Below are positions 10,261-21,800 of a DNA stretch of 64,000 nucleotides, piece after piece. Position 1 is the first letter of the stretch, and each line of letters opens with the position of its first letter. The DNA is from Rhyacichthys aspro (lineage: Eukaryota; Chordata; Actinopteri; Gobiiformes; Rhyacichthyidae). The stretch is from positions 402,071 to 466,070 of the forward strand of contig CM072163.1 of NCBI GenBank assembly GCA_036850595.1. Direction: 5' to 3'. Below the pieces are notes generated by a model that made no database searches, had not been told where the DNA came from, and worked only from the letters and a program-made list of their open reading frames with translations. Made by a program: the position numbers and the translations under genes.

Positions 10261-13200
10261 TTATGACAAATACCTCCTGCAGCTGTTTGTGATTGTCTCA
10301 AAAACAAGTCAACCTCATAATTCTTCTGTTTTTAATCAGACAAACTGTTACTAAGACTTTGTTTACGTTTGGTCGCTGAAAATGTTTGGGAAATACACCA
10401 AAAAACCTGACTCAGTCCAAACACAGAGACACATCGACCACACTCGTCTTTACTCTTACCCCCAGAGTCTCTGAGCTGCACCAAACAGGAAGTATGTCAT
10501 CGGAACAGGAAATGAGGAGGTGGTTTTGGTGAATAATTAAAGTATTTGTCCTGTTATACTGTCCTGAGCTCCTGCATCACTCAAAGCTGCAAAAAAACAA
10601 CAAAAACTACTCTAACAACAACATTACAACCTGTCCTGCTTTTATTTTGTTAAAAAAAGAGTAAAACTGAACCAATTTGAACCAATTCCTTAAAATATGC
10701 TGTTTGTTATTTTACATGTTTTCCTCAATAACAAAATACAGTACGTTTAATACAGTTTTTCATACATTTGATCAAATCGTAACAGTAAATATGGGTAAAA
10801 GCCAAAAAATATATAAAAATATAATAATAACTGTAGGATGCACTGAATTAACGTAAATAAAAAACCCAGCTAAACATAATATAAAGATTAAAATGGAACA
10901 TTTTTCTAAGATAAATGGGATATTTCCATCATATATCATAGATTAGTAATTGCTACAATTAGTCAATATTGCAAAATTTTACATAATTAGATTTAAAATT
11001 CACAATTAAAAATAACACTGGATGGATACAGTATCAGCATAAAAAAAAGTAATTTACTAAAAACAACTGCAATTCGTATTTACAATCTTTTATAATGTCC
11101 CATATTTTTACAGCAAAGTTTTTTATTCTAAGTCTTTTTTTTCCCTTCTTCTTCTTTTTTTTTCTTTTTTAAGTGAAGTTGATCTGTTTTCCAGCTACAG
11201 GAAGTTAAAAAAAAAAAACATTTTGGGGGAAATTTTCAGCAAATTAGGATTTCAATTTTACTCAAGTTTGAATAATATTGAAAAAATAAATAGGAAGAAT
11301 AATCTGGAAGAAGCTCTTCATAAATTAAATGTTAAATACCAAAATAATCCTAATAATAAGCCTCTAATGGCTCCAAATGAACCCTTTTCAGCCTTATTTT
11401 CTTAAAACATGACGGTCTTTTATGTCAAAAACAAATGCAGTGTGAAGCCAAAAGCAATACCATCAGTTTTAAAGAATAAACAATAATTATGAATCTTATC
11501 CTGAGCGTTAAAAACACGAGCAAACCTTTTCCCGAAATGTTGAACCCAAAACTCAAAGCCCATTAAAAAGAGACTTTCTCAGAGCTAACAGTTTTAAAAC
11601 ATTAGCTTCGATCGTTTCACTTGAACGTTTTGTGTTGTTCCGAAGGTTGGAGCCATAACTGAACTCTTTGTCTTACGTCGACTGCAGCTGATCTTAATGT
11701 TTCGAGCTCTTAAAGGGAAACCGTCCAGACGCCTGCTCGCCACAAGAAAACGTCTCGTCTTTGTTTTCTGCAGGCTTTAAAAAAAACCCAATCTTTATTT
11801 CTCTTTTCTACAGCATGCAGTAGAAGTGGTCTGGTTTCTGTAGTGACTCAGAGAAAGCACAGTTTATTCCTCAAAGGTTTTATATAGATTTTATTCTTGT
11901 GAGCCTTTTATTTTGAAGGAGTGTTTTGGGGGTGTTTTTTTACTTTATTTAACAGACAATCTTAGACTCATTGCTACGTGTTTATTTTGTATTTTATTTC
12001 CACGTTGCCTTTCGTTCTTAGGTTTGTGAGGATAAAGTCACACTGTATTTATTTATTTAACTCCACAGACTTTATAAAAAAGTGGACCAAGTGATTAACA
12101 TGTGACTTAATGGAGCCTTCAGTTTAGACTAAAAAATCAGATGCAAATTTAGCCAAAGCTACAACTTGATGACACCTTCTCTCTTGTTTTTTCAAAGATG
12201 TGTCAATTATGCGATTTATAATGTCTCCATGTTTTTACAGGAAAAAAATGGCAACCACAGGTGCCAGTTTTTTACAGTAAAATATTTTTTACAGTGTAGT
12301 TGACCTGTTTTCCAGCTAGATTGATTGATTTTTTTAATGCTAAAATAATTGTCCCTTTTTTTTTTATTTATTTTATTTAAAAATAATAATCATTATTGTT
12401 ATTATTGTTTTTGTTTATTATTATTATTAAGATCACAATATATTTGGTTTTGATTCAAACTTTTTTTTTTTTATGGCTACAGTAACGCAATAATATTGTT
12501 TAGTAAGGTAGGTTAGACCAAAATATTAAATAAAAATTCAAAACCATGCACAATATGAATTTAAATACTGGATCATAATCTTGAACGACGAGGCCCGGCT
12601 CCAGAAAAACAACGACAAAGGGTTCTTTAAAGATTAAGATAAGTTACCGTTAAAAGCAATAAATAGAGTTTGAGCACAAGAATATTAACGAGCAATTATC
12701 TTTATGTACCTTTTCATAAATGTCAACTAGAACTTCCATTTTTTAAGTTTTATGTGGCTTTTCACTTGTTAAAAGATGTTAAAAATAAAGTAGCAATAAT
12801 CAACCGGCACAAAAACAGATTCAAATTAATTAAAAGCTTTAAAAGCACATTTTACAGAAAAGCTCCAATAGTTTACATTTTCTTTTTTTTTAAATATATT
12901 TAATTCTAGCTTTGTTTCATGCTACACTTTTACATTATTTTTTTTTTGTTTGTTTTTTTTTGGAGCACAATTTTCACACTTTTAAGTCAGACTTTATCTA
13001 CACTCTGTTCTTTTAAACCAGATTATATTTATCTAAAGTCTTTAAAGTCAATGTTTCCTGGAGCCAGCCCTCACTTTTGTCCCGATCTCTCTGTCCACTT
13101 TCATATACAGTCTGTGTTTCTATATATTTTCCTGAACTCATTCTCGGTGTGTACTTTACTCTCGGTGGATTTTTGTTTCGCTGATAACTGTTCGCTCAGG

Positions 13201-13666
13201 GTTCGGAGCTCACATTAAAGACATTAATGAATGGAATAGGCCATATTTATTAACTGTACAGAGCTGATCGTGTAATATATGGATGCAGACATTATTAGGG
13301 AACTGTTGTATAATCTTGCACATATATGACAATAATATACGTGGGTTTGGGGGATGTTTATATTCACTCTATCTAAGCTGATCTAAATGTTAATATGTGT
13401 ATGCAGACGTATGGGTAAATAAATAAATCAATGTTTTTTCACTGGGATTTGGGTCAAGCTGTTCAAACCTTTGAGATGATGTAAGGATCCAGTTGTGTCG
13501 TAAATCTCATAAACTTTCCACTGACAACATTCGGAGCTGAGAAAATACCAAACAAAGCGATTCTTTATCTTCGGAAACTCCAGCTCCACTTTCCTTTCAG
13601 TCGTGATCTTTGACTGAAGGAATGTTGAAGATCTGAGGCAATACAGTTACAGAAATAAAACGTGCT

Positions 13667-13764
13667 NNNNNNNNNNNNNNNNNNNNNNNNNNNNNNNNNN
13701 NNNNNNNNNNNNNNNNNNNNNNNNNNNNNNNNNNNNNNNNNNNNNNNNNNNNNNNNNNNNNNNN
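13667..13764. other. Assembly gap (98 N)
   Basis: A run of N separates contig 1 from contig 2. Its true size and content are unknown. It lies between the two gabbr1 copies and is a key reason to doubt the tandem arrangement. Confidence 1.
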
Positions 13765-13860
13765 GACACAGGAACATGGCTTTTCACAAATGTGTTCAGG
13801 CAAAAAAATATCTGGCTGTCTTAAAAGTCCATTACCTGATTTATTTTCCTGTTTCATTTA

Positions 13861-14165
13861 GTTTTTCAGTGTAATCTCCTAAAGTTTATTGTAACAGGAA
13901 TCATCTGAAAAATGAGACCTTAAGACGTGATCTAGTCTTTATAATGAAGGATTTTAAAATGAGAATGATCAGTCCACAGCAGGATTTTGTCCAATCACAG
14001 CTCACTTCAGGTAAAAAGGAGGCTCCCATTGGTCGACACTGATGTCAACAACGAAGGAACAAGGAAATAAACCAAGGAAATGGGTTATTCTGTTGGAAAT
14101 ATGTCTTATTTTACAGAGAAACATCTCAAAAAAGATGAAAATAGAGAAACAGCAGCAAATTAAAC
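13861..14165 (+). mobile_element. Dispersed CCAAT-bearing element, instance 1 (subfamily II)
   Basis: Begins near TTTTTCAGTGTAATCTCC, runs through GTAACAGGAATCATCTGA and reaches the core CTCCCATTGGTCGACACTG at about 14022-14041. It shares long blocks with 39700, 48000 (reverse) and 57790 (reverse). It is non-coding, with no transposase seen, so it is a MITE or SINE-like unit of unknown class. It forms an inverted pair with instance 2. Confidence 0.75.
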
Positions 14166-14769
14166 ATGAAAATTTGATTATTTTGTGCTGGAAATATCTT
14201 ACAACTTAGAAATAAAATTTAACTGAACTAATTGGCTTAATCTGGCCTGTGTGAAATTTTCAATTACTTTTTAAGGTTTAAGTCACGTGACCCGCCTCAG
14301 TTCTGGAGTAAATCTCAGAGTCATGTTTGAGTTTTGCAGAGACTGAGGGATTTAAGTCTCTAAACGTCCTCTCAGAGGAGAGGGAGACGGGGACAGAGCT
14401 TTCAGCGTGTGGTCGACGCTGATAATGAAAGTCTGAAATATGAAAGCTTTGTGGAGGGAGCTTTGAGAGGCCAGCCGGACTCTGCACAGAAACAGCAGCG
14501 GACTTCCACCAGATTTATTTAAGACGCTTTTCCTTCACTCTGTGCTCAGCTGGGTCTGTGTCATCTGAAGAACTTTTAAAATGTGTCACTGACTTTACTG
14601 GCTTCCTTTAACGTCTACATTTGACTTGAATGTTCCCTGAGGATCTTTACTGGAGCAAGTCTGACAGCTGTTACCATTAAATATAAAGTCAATTTGAAGA
14701 GAAATGTGTCAAAAGAAAAGGAAAGTGTGAATTAAAGTGGCACGACTCAATTTATTCCATCTCCTCCAA

Positions 14770-15175
14770 AAACAGCCTCTCCTGCTTTCTTTATTAAAAA
14801 AAAACCAGAACAAGTTTCCTCCAAAAGACTAATCCATTTGACCAAACTGAAGTTTAGAGCTGACTGTAAACTTTTAGCTCTGACTTTAGCATCAGAACGG
14901 CAATTATCTCCACTCTTTCTTTTTCTTTTTTGCTCCGTTTTTCTCTGTAAAAAGACAAACCCAGAGCTGAAAATACACTTCCTCTGTTTCATCAGCAGCC
15001 ATTACTTCCTTGTTGACGTCAGTTTCGACCAATGGGAGCGCTCCTTTATTGAAGCGAGCTGTGATTGGGCGAAGCTCCTGAAGAGAAAAAACTATTAAAA
15101 TGCATGATAATAATAAAGACTAGATGACGTCTTGAGGTCTCATTTTTTTCACAGGTGATTATTGTTATAGTTTGA
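14770..15175 (-). mobile_element. Dispersed CCAAT-bearing element, instance 2
   Basis: Reverse-orientation copy with GACCAATGGGAGCGCTCC at 15028-15045. It lies about 600 bp from instance 1 in opposite orientation, giving a potential stem-loop. It is more diverged than most copies. Confidence 0.75.
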
Positions 15176-15718
15176 TGTTAAGGATGCCTCAAAAGTCACA
15201 TACTTTACCTTTTTGAGCAAAGAAAGCTTATAAATGATCCTCGGGTGTTTCAGCTGCAGATAATAGACACTGTTGGTTAAATGTTTGTAAATGGACCCGT
15301 TTAGAATATTATATCTTTATGGAACCATGACGTTAGAGGCTGGAGGCTGGGAACTGAAAATCCCAGATTAATCCATTTATAGACCACTTCTGAATAAGAA
15401 TGAGCGTTAAAATCTTAAACAGGACCGACCTTTGGGGCTTTTTAGATCCTTTTTTAGTCTAATAAATGTCCGACGGTGTTTATGAATATTAATGAGAGTC
15501 CAAACAAGTTTATTATTTGAGCCTAAGCGATGGAAATGATAGAAATGTTATGTTTTTTATACAAATCAATCTGTTTTAGAGTCTGTACTTGTAAAGAACA
15601 AGAAGTGTGAGTATAAGTAGTATTTATTCAGTTTTCATGAAGTGTGGGTTTGGGACAGGTCTCTGAATGACTCTGTGGACCGTTTTCACTGATACACCTG
15701 TGTTTGTTGGACCCACAG

Positions 15719-15826
15719 CAGCAGTTGGAGCCGTGGAAGTCTACGACGGCCGGAGTGCTGCTGGCCGTGGACTTTCTGTCTCTGATGATCTGGCAGATCG
15801 TGGACCCTCTGCACATCACCGTCGAG
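15719..15826 (+). CDS. gabbr1: gabbr1 copy B exon: TM4
   Basis: This exon is 108 bp (36 codons), starting after CCACAG; a second CAG follows, so the exact start is a NAGNAG ambiguity. It reads QLEPWKSTTAGVLLAVDF, then LSLMIWQIVDPLHITVE, and the donor is GTAAAG. Relative to the family (LEPWK, then L/V-Y-A/T-T) it is one residue short just after LEPWK, an in-frame 3-bp difference that may be sequence error. Confidence 0.93.
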
Positions 15827-18800
15827 GTAAAGGACCCTCAGGAACGATCAGAATGATTTATTTCATCGAGAATAAGAGTTGTGTTCTCTCTGGGCTCAGT
15901 CTGAGTCTTATTTTGATTTGATTCTACACTGTAAGAACTTAATGATGAACTAGAACATGTAGATTTTACTGATGTGGATATGAACCAGGTTTATCTGTGT
16001 TCATCTAAAATATATTAAATTCTGACTAAAACCTGTTGAAATCTGACTTAAACCTGTTAAAATCTGACTAAAACCAGTTAAAATCTGACTAAAACCAGTT
16101 AAAATGTGATTGAAACCTGCTAAAATCTCAATAAAACCTCCTTAAATCCATCAAAAACATGCCAACCTGACTAAAATCTGTTCAAGTCCAACTAAAATCT
16201 GTTCAAGTCCAACTAAAACCTGTTTAAGTTCAACTAAAACCTGTTCAAGTCCAACTAAAACCTGTTTAAGTTCACTAAAACCTGTTTAATTCCAACTTAA
16301 ACCTGTTCAGATCTGATTAAAACCCCTTCAAACTTGTTCAAATCCAAATAAAACTTGTTCAAATCCAGTAAAACCTTTTCAAATCCAAATAAAACCTGTT
16401 CAAATCCAACTAAAACCTGTTCAAATCCATCTGAAACTTGTGGAATAAGAATAAATTCAGATTAAACTGTTGGCTCTTGGATATTTTCCTCTCGTCTTTG
16501 TTAAACCTCTGGTCTTTATTGTCTCTGTAATAAATCAGACTTGTTAATGAAGGAGAACAGAGTATGTTTCCAGTGTGTTTAGTGTTTTATAGTAAATACA
16601 TCTCTAAACAAATACATCGGACCATAATCCTGGAGATGCTGCCGTGCCGTGGAAACCTCAGTGACTGAGATCACAAATGTAAAACAATTAGCTTCACAAT
16701 GAGGCTTTGTGAGAAAAACCGGAGGCAGTGAAGGCAGCGTGGGGTTTCTTTTCATCCCGAACACTCCGACGTGTCACAAAAGAAGAAGAGATGGTGTCTG
16801 TCGAGGCTCAAACATCAATAAAATCAAAGCTCATTTCAATTCAACACAAAGTAAACAGCGCCGGTTTGTATTGTCCTAATGGTTCAATCGATAAAAGAAT
16901 GAATGGATGAAGGAGGAGTAAGTCTGAGAGAGTCAGCAACCGTCGCAGTAAAGAGCAGCAGGTTATTGAGATTAAAGCAATGATCAATACCTTTAAAAAC
17001 ATCTGGATCAGCAGAATCTGGACTCAGTTCTCTCATAAATCTGTCTGTGGCATCACTCTGGACACATTCAGAGTTTATATTTAAGTCTGGTCCGTTCTGG
17101 TCTTATTCTAAACATCTCTGAACAAACAAGAAGCAAAACTGTTCCAGAAAAATGATTGAATTGAACGGACAAACGTCTGGTGGCCCTGAGGGCACCTTCA
17201 AAACTCAGGGTTGATTTTTTAATGTTGCCTCAAAAAGAAACCAATCTCTCAAAATTAAAAAAGATTAATGGAATCTAAAAGCAATTTGTCAATTACAAAT
17301 CAGAAATTTATTTGTCTCTTTATTTGTTTTGGGGTTTTTTTTTGCTGTTCAAATCTGACCAAAATCTATTAAAATCTGACTAAAAACCAGTTCAAATCAA
17401 CTAAAACATTGTTCAAATCTGACTAAAACCTTTTTTTTTCCACTTAAAGACTTTAAATCAACTAAAACCTCTTAAAATGAAAAAAGATCCAGTGAAAACT
17501 AAAAGCAATTTAAAAATCAGCATCATTAAAAAAATGTTTGTTTTTCTTTTTCAGGTTTCTCATTCTTAATTTCAAAGTGTTTTTTAATTTAATTGTCTTT
17601 TTTTAAATTATTTTTTTAGACAATCTCTTTAATAATGTCCCTCGGCTTTTATTTTTCTACAATTATTTTCTTCTACAATTTTGATGATGCTCATTTTTGA
17701 ATTGAGACGTTGGATCTAATTTCATTTTGATTTGATTGTTTTTTGAGGTTGTTGTCTGTGTTATTATCACTTCATTTCTTTACCCTTGCTTCCTTTTTGC
17801 TTCATGAACCCTCGTTTCCTCTCCTCTTCCTCTGTCCTGGAGCAGAAGTTCACGAAGGAGGCTCCTAAAGAAGACCTGGACGTCCTGATCCAGCCTCTGC
17901 TCGAACACTGCAGCTCGGAGAAGCTCAACACGTGGCTCGGTACGTTTGGAGTCCTTTTATATGAACAGTTAAATCTCACGTGTGCATTAAACACTGAGTT
18001 GTTTTTGTTTCTTTACTTCCTTTAACTGTTTATCATCTAATATCATAAAACGTGACTTTAACTTTGGACAATCTCAGGCTCAAACTTCTGTTCACAGAAA
18101 GAAACAGCACGAAAAAGAAAAACATAAACAGAGAAAATGGAAAACAAAGAGAAACACTGATAAGAAATGATCAGGATGTGACAGATCTGTGTGAAAACTG
18201 GAAACAAATGGTCCAAAAGATCAGGTTGTAGTTCATGAGGATCTTAAAAACAGACAAAACAAGAGTTAATGATGAAAAAATGAGTCTAAAAACAGTCTCA
18301 GTTTCAGTCGTGGCTCGGTTTAAGGCTGTTATTGGTGTCATTGTTTTATTCACAAAGCATTTCTGGATAAATGTGCTCCAGAACGGTCTTGAGTAAAGGT
18401 CTTGAGTAACGGTCTTGAGTAAAGGTCTTGAGTAAAGCTCTTGGTCTCAAACTCATTTTTAGTCAGTTTTGGGTCAAGACCAACCAAGACCAGACAAAAG
18501 GTAGATTTGGATTAAATAAAAACCTCAATCACTTTATATTCAATTAAAAATCTTGCGTCGTTTTTTTTTTGTCCTCAAGAAAAATAACACATAATAAACC
18601 AATCTCTCGAAAGGAAAAAAAGATCCAATGAAAAGTAAAAACAATGTCTCGATTTACAAAACATCATCAATACTTTTTTGTCCATTTTTTTAAATGTTGC
18701 CTAAAAAAAAGTCTATAAAAAAATTTAAAAAAAAAAAGCTATGTCTCAATTTAAAAAGAAACCATTCCTCAAAATAAAAAGCTTGTCTTCAATTAAAAAA

Positions 18801-21800
18801 CATTTCCCAATTCGGGGCCTTAGTCTTAATTGTAACAAGCTTTTTCATTTTGAAGAATGATTAAAAATGTGTCTCCTTCATTAAACACTAACCTCCACGA
18901 GTCTGGACTTGGTCTAAAACTGGACTTGCTCTGGTCTTGATCAGGTCCTAATCCTCTCTGGTCTTGGACATAACTTGGTCTCGGTCGATGCTCGAAAACA
19001 TCACTAAAATTCAGATAAATTCAGACTGTTAAGGAAAGTTTTGATGAGATTTGTCATTCTCTATAAAATCTAAAAGAAAAAAACGAAGAAGTTCAATAAA
19101 AACAGTTCAATGAGACGACACTATTTCTACTGTTCTTACAAATAAATAATCAATCAAACACTTTGGTGATCAGTTATGTGTCTGACTGAAATATGAACGA
19201 CTTATTATTTTGTAAATGAACAGAATAGAGTCCATTTGTTCAGTTTGACTCAAAAACTGACACAATGAGGACTTTGGGGATTTAAAGAAGCTCTGTTTAA
19301 AAATGTATCTGAGAAAATCCAAATAAAAGGAAGGGTTTAGAAGAAAAAAAGACAGATATAAAAGAGGAGTGTTTGACCACAGGGGGCGCTGTGACCCAGA
19401 TGTGTTTAATGAACGACGGAGATGAAGAGTTTTATTCACTCTGAACAGATCTGAGGGAAATATCTCTAATATTTCTAGTTTTTGGAGCGTCCTGATGATG
19501 AAAAGGTCCTTGAGGCTCATCTGGAAAAGAAAATATTACATGCTCAGACGACCTGGGTTTGATTCCGGCTCAGGTCCTTTGTTTCGCAGCTTGTTTTCTG
19601 ATTAAATAAAGGCAAATAGGCCTAAAAAGAATGGAAAAATAGTCCTTTACTGTCATATTTAAACGCATCAGTGTATGACAGAAGAAATACAGAATTATAC
19701 TGGTTCTGTCGTTTCTTTCATCACCGTTTTATGTATTTTTACATAATTATGGCTTTGCAGTACATCAGAAAATGAATTTATTGTAATATTATACACAATA
19801 AACTCATCCCTTACATAGTCCCTGAACTGTGTGGATTGTTCTGACTTTCCATTTGTCAGATCTTGAGTCTATTTCATCAGATTTGATCAAAATAATTGGC
19901 CAAACTCAAGCAGAAAACCCAAAGCATGTAAATAAAACAAGTCACCAAATTAAATTCAGTTAAATTTAAATACATTTTTCCTGCCAAAAGGGAAAATAAA
20001 ATGATACAATGCAGCTCTATTATTATTATTATTATTATCATTATTATTATTATCATTATTATTATTATTATAATTATTATTATTATTATTATTATTTATT
20101 TTTTATTGTATTATTATTATTATTTATTATTATTATTTATTATTATTATTATTTATTATTAATGCTATGGCAGGGTAGTTTCTTTTTTACCTTTTTGAGC
20201 TAAATTAATAAAACTTTAAATTACCTGTTAAATTAACCTGTCTACCTGTCTCACCTGTGTCTCACCCGTGTCTCACCTGTGTCTCACCTGTGTCTCACCT
20301 GTGTCTCACCTGTATCTCACCTGTCTCTCACCTGTGTCTCACCTGTATCTCACCTGTGTCTCACCTGTATCTCACCTGTATCTCACCTGTGTCTCACCTG
20401 TATCTCACCTGTATCTCACCTGTATCTCACCTGTCTCTCACCTGTATCTCACCTGTATCTCACCTGTATCTCACCTGTCCCACCTGTCTCACCTGTATCT
20501 CACCTGTATCTCACCTGTGTCTCACCTGTATCTCACCTGTATCTCACCTGTGTCTCACCTGTATCTCACCTGTGTCTCACCCGTGTCTCACCTGTATCTC
20601 ACCTGTATCTCACCTGTGTCTCACCTGTATCTCACCTGTGTCTCACCCGTGTCTAACCTGTATCTCACCTGTATCTCACCCGTGTCTCACCTGTATCTCA
20701 CCTGTATCTCACCTGTGTCTCACCCGTGTCGCACCTGTGTCTCACCCGTGTCTCACCTGTATCTCACCTGTGTCTCACCCGTGTCTCACCTGTATCTCAC
20801 CTGTATCTCACCCGTGTCTCACCTGTGTCTCACCTGTATCTCACCTGTATCTCACCTGTGTCTCACCTGTATCTCACCTGTATCTCACCTGTATCTCACC
20901 TGTGTCTCACCTGTGTCTCACCTGTGTCTCACCTGTATCTCACCTGTATCTCACCTGTGTCTCACCTGTATCTCACCTGTATCTCACCTGTGTCTCACCT
21001 GTGTCTCACCTGTATCTCACCTGTATCTCACCTGTATCTCACCTGTGTCTCACCTGTATCTCACCTGTATCTCACCTGTATCTCACCTGTATCTCACCTG
21101 TATCTCACCTGTATCTCACCTGTATCTCACCTGTATCTCACCTGTATCTCACCTGTATCTCACCTGTATCTCACCTGTATCTCACCTGTATCTCACCTGT
21201 CTCTCACCTGTATCTCACCTGTATCTCACCTGTGTCTCACCTGTATCTCACCTGTATCTCACCTGTATCTCACCTGTATCTCACCTGTGTCTCACCTGTA
21301 TCTCACCTGTATCTCACCTGTATCTCACCTGTATCTCACCTGTGTCTCACCTGTATCTCACCTGTATCTCACCTGTATCTCACCTGTATCCCACCTGTGT
21401 CTCACCTGTATCTCACCTGTGTCTCACCTGTATCTCACCTGTATCCCACCTGTGTCTCACCTGTATCTCACCTGTGTCTCACCTGTATCTCACCTGTGTC
21501 TCACCTGTGTCTCACCTGTGTCTCACCTGTGTCTCACCTGTATCTCACCTGTGTCTCACCTGTGTCTCACCCGTGTCTCACCTGTATCTCACCTGTATCT
21601 CACCTGTGTCTCACCTTCTCACCTGTTCTCACCTGTGTCTCACCTGTGTCTCACCTGTGTCTCACCTGTGTCTCACCTGTATCTCACCTGTATCTCACCT
21701 GTGTCTCACCTGTATCTCACCTGTATCTCACCTGTGTCTCACCTGTATCTCACCTGTGTCTCACCCGTGTCTCACCTGTATCTCACCTGTATCTCACCTG

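Larger units (their letters stand above)
1..11130. repeat. Large duplicated segment, copy A
   Basis: This segment matches 18769-29391 nearly base for base. Both carry the same gabbr1 exons, minisatellites, downstream sequence and dispersed repeats in the same order. Differences seen by eye are scattered SNPs, homopolymer indels, different minisatellite lengths and short indels. The left edge lies outside the window. The right edge coincides with the place where copy B runs into an assembly gap, so the true extent of homology is unknown. The best reading is an alternative haplotype retained in the assembly; a recent true tandem duplication is possible but less likely. Confidence 0.9.
7870..13666. 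other. gabbr1 downstream region, copy A
   Basis: No gene is seen. Contents: AT-rich sequence, retroposon tail (8664), CTCF-like motif (9134), degenerate ACTAAACCAGGA repeats (9560-10260), long poly-T/A stretches, and 11131-13666 which has no partner because copy B is cut by the gap. Sequence at 13200-13430 (ending near GTAAATAAATAAATC) looks like a plausible distal 3' UTR end, but I cannot confirm it. Open frames here (for example 8112-8513) lack codon or family support. Confidence 0.6.
13765..15718. other. gabbr1 intron upstream of TM4 exon
   Basis: Contig 2 start. It contains two inverted dispersed elements (13861 and 14770) and otherwise AT-rich intron. No exon was recognised; the next upstream gabbr1 exon must lie before 13765 or in the gap. 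Confidence 0.6.
17940..20017. other. gabbr1 intron left of the 11-bp minisatellite
   Basis: Contains the 15-bp repeat (18390), A/T-rich runs, the start of the duplicated segment (18769), a CTCF-like CCACAGGGGGCGCTG (19377; copy A has CCAAAGGGGGCGCTG at 603) and the SINE-like remnant (19514). No exon. Confidence 0.6.
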
